Under the pieces are notes generated by a model. The model saw only the letters and a program-made list of their open reading frames with translations. It had not been told where the DNA came from and did not search any database. A program made the position numbers and the translations under genes. A DNA stretch of 50,365 bases from an uncultured Oscillospiraceae bacterium (GTDB taxonomy: Bacteria; Bacillota; Clostridia; Oscillospirales; Oscillospiraceae): NCBI GenBank assembly GCA_910587255.1, contig CAJUKT010000094.1, positions 1 to 50,365 of the forward strand. Reading direction: 5' to 3'. Of the stretch, positions 49,919-50,365 are shown piece after piece; positions within the stretch are counted from its first letter, which is position 1, and each line of letters opens with the position of its first letter.

Positions 49919-50278
49919 GTTGCTTTGGCACCAATCAAAAGCGAATTTAATCCCTTATTACATACTGAGGCAAATCAAGTCTGAAGAACGGCTTTGCAAG
50001 AACTATAGTTTTGTTCTCTTGAAAAAGCGATTTTGCTACATTGGTCCACGCCGAGTGCGCTCATTTTGCTGCGGCTCCTCTCCGAACTGCAACTGCTTCG
50101 CTGGGTTGCGGTTTGGTTTTGTACACGGCCTGACCGCAGGGGCCTCTAAAGTGTTCGCCCCTGTCAAAGAACGCGGTCATTTCGATAAGAAATGGCCGTG
50201 TTTCTTTGCTTTTTAGAGCAATTTAGGTAGTGTCAAGAGTTATGCGCAAAAGAGGAAGCAGTCTCAAATGAGAATGGG
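49919..50278. other. Region after the AbiGii-like gene with no supported gene
   Basis: A frame from 49920 begins with TTG, has no ribosome site, and its product is Cys/Phe-rich without a family pattern, so it is not called. The stretch contains the terminator below. Near 50227 is TAGTGTCAAGAGTTATGCGC, which could be the end of an insertion sequence. Confidence 0.5.
50170..50216 (+). terminator. Terminator downstream of the AbiG-like pair
   Basis: A 10-bp core stem (CGGTCATTTC / GAAATGGCCG, one G-U pair), extendable by several pairs, with loop GATAA and followed by a T-rich run ending CTTTTT. Confidence 0.75.
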
Positions 50279-50365
50279 TTAGCCAGCGATAGAAGCATCA
50301 TCTAAAGCGGTTTCCAGATGCTTCATGTTCATGTACTTCTTATTGCCCCACTGGGTGCCGGCCAC
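50279..50365 (-). CDS. C-terminal fragment of a possible transposase (runs off the window)
   Basis: The last 28 codons of a minus-strand gene, ending QWGNKKYMNMKHLETALDD then ASIAG and TAA. The ending resembles those of some insertion-sequence transposases, but the family cannot be fixed from so little. Coordinates continue beyond base 50365. An IS at this edge would fit the border of an accessory region. Confidence 0.45.
   Translation of the reverse strand: MAGTQWGNKKYMNMKHLETALDDASIAG

Noticed and set aside
49920..50216. A 98-codon frame after the AbiGii-like gene
   Set aside because: TTG start one base after the previous stop, no ribosome site, and it reads through the downstream terminator hairpin.
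1..50365. CRISPR arrays and rRNA genes
   Set aside because: No run of regularly spaced short repeats and no rRNA-like sequence was seen; the repeats found are two-copy or palindromic.

Overview
The window looks like a chromosomal segment of a high-GC, potentially spore-forming Clostridia member of the Oscillospiraceae type (Flavonifractor/Lawsonibacter-like). This is inferred from the gene complement, the strong AGGAGG ribosome sites, gerW, an IspH-S1 fusion and SLH proteins. No 16S rRNA is present, so the genus is a guess. Two accessory segments flank about 36 kb of ordinary core genome.

Left accessory segment (1 to about 10.6 kb): the integrase-proximal end of an integrative (probably conjugative) element. 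It carries a frame-disrupted zinc-ribbon gene, a RecD2-like helicase, a protein with a possible strand-annealing domain and an ExoX-like C-terminus, a zinc-ribbon/Toprim primase, a ParM/ParR-type partition pair, a Tn916-type excisionase and a tyrosine integrase. An AT-rich cassette inserted in reverse (5669-6923) encodes a small EACC1-like protein and an HELGH metallopeptidase-like protein. It is the best candidate in the window for an undescribed conflict system.

Core (10.7 to 46.5 kb), in order: a SpoU-family RNA methyltransferase, dprA, topA, a parS-like palindrome, trmFO, plsX, acpP, rnc, a GNAT enzyme, scpA/scpB, a DUF2953 gene, gerW, a D,D-carboxypeptidase and rluB. Next come a MurR/RpiR regulator, a BaiN-like flavoprotein, cmk, plsC, the ispH-S1 fusion and a DUF362 ferredoxin. 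An XRE-regulated ABC exporter and a separate XRE protein with a Gly-pentad repeat tail follow on the minus strand. Then come deoC with a BmpA-type nucleoside ABC importer (lipoprotein, ATPase, two permeases), a CmpB-like membrane protein with a DUF4364 regulator, a peptidoglycan-binding/SpoIID-like operon, rex and an SLH-domain protein. Intergenic regions hold several clear sigma-A promoters (17-bp spacers), many perfect intrinsic terminators, a 162-bp palindromic MITE-like repeat and a GC-rich direct repeat between scpA and scpB.

Right accessory segment (46.6 kb to the end): a tRNA-Arg(ACG) gene followed by AT-rich DNA with a truncated serine-recombinase fragment, a KilA-N gene broken by an in-frame TGA, and two adjacent genes that resemble the AbiGi/AbiGii abortive-infection pair. 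The window ends inside the C-terminus of a possible transposase. This looks like a tRNA-associated defence island. All family assignments are from reading the translated sequence; no database search was run.
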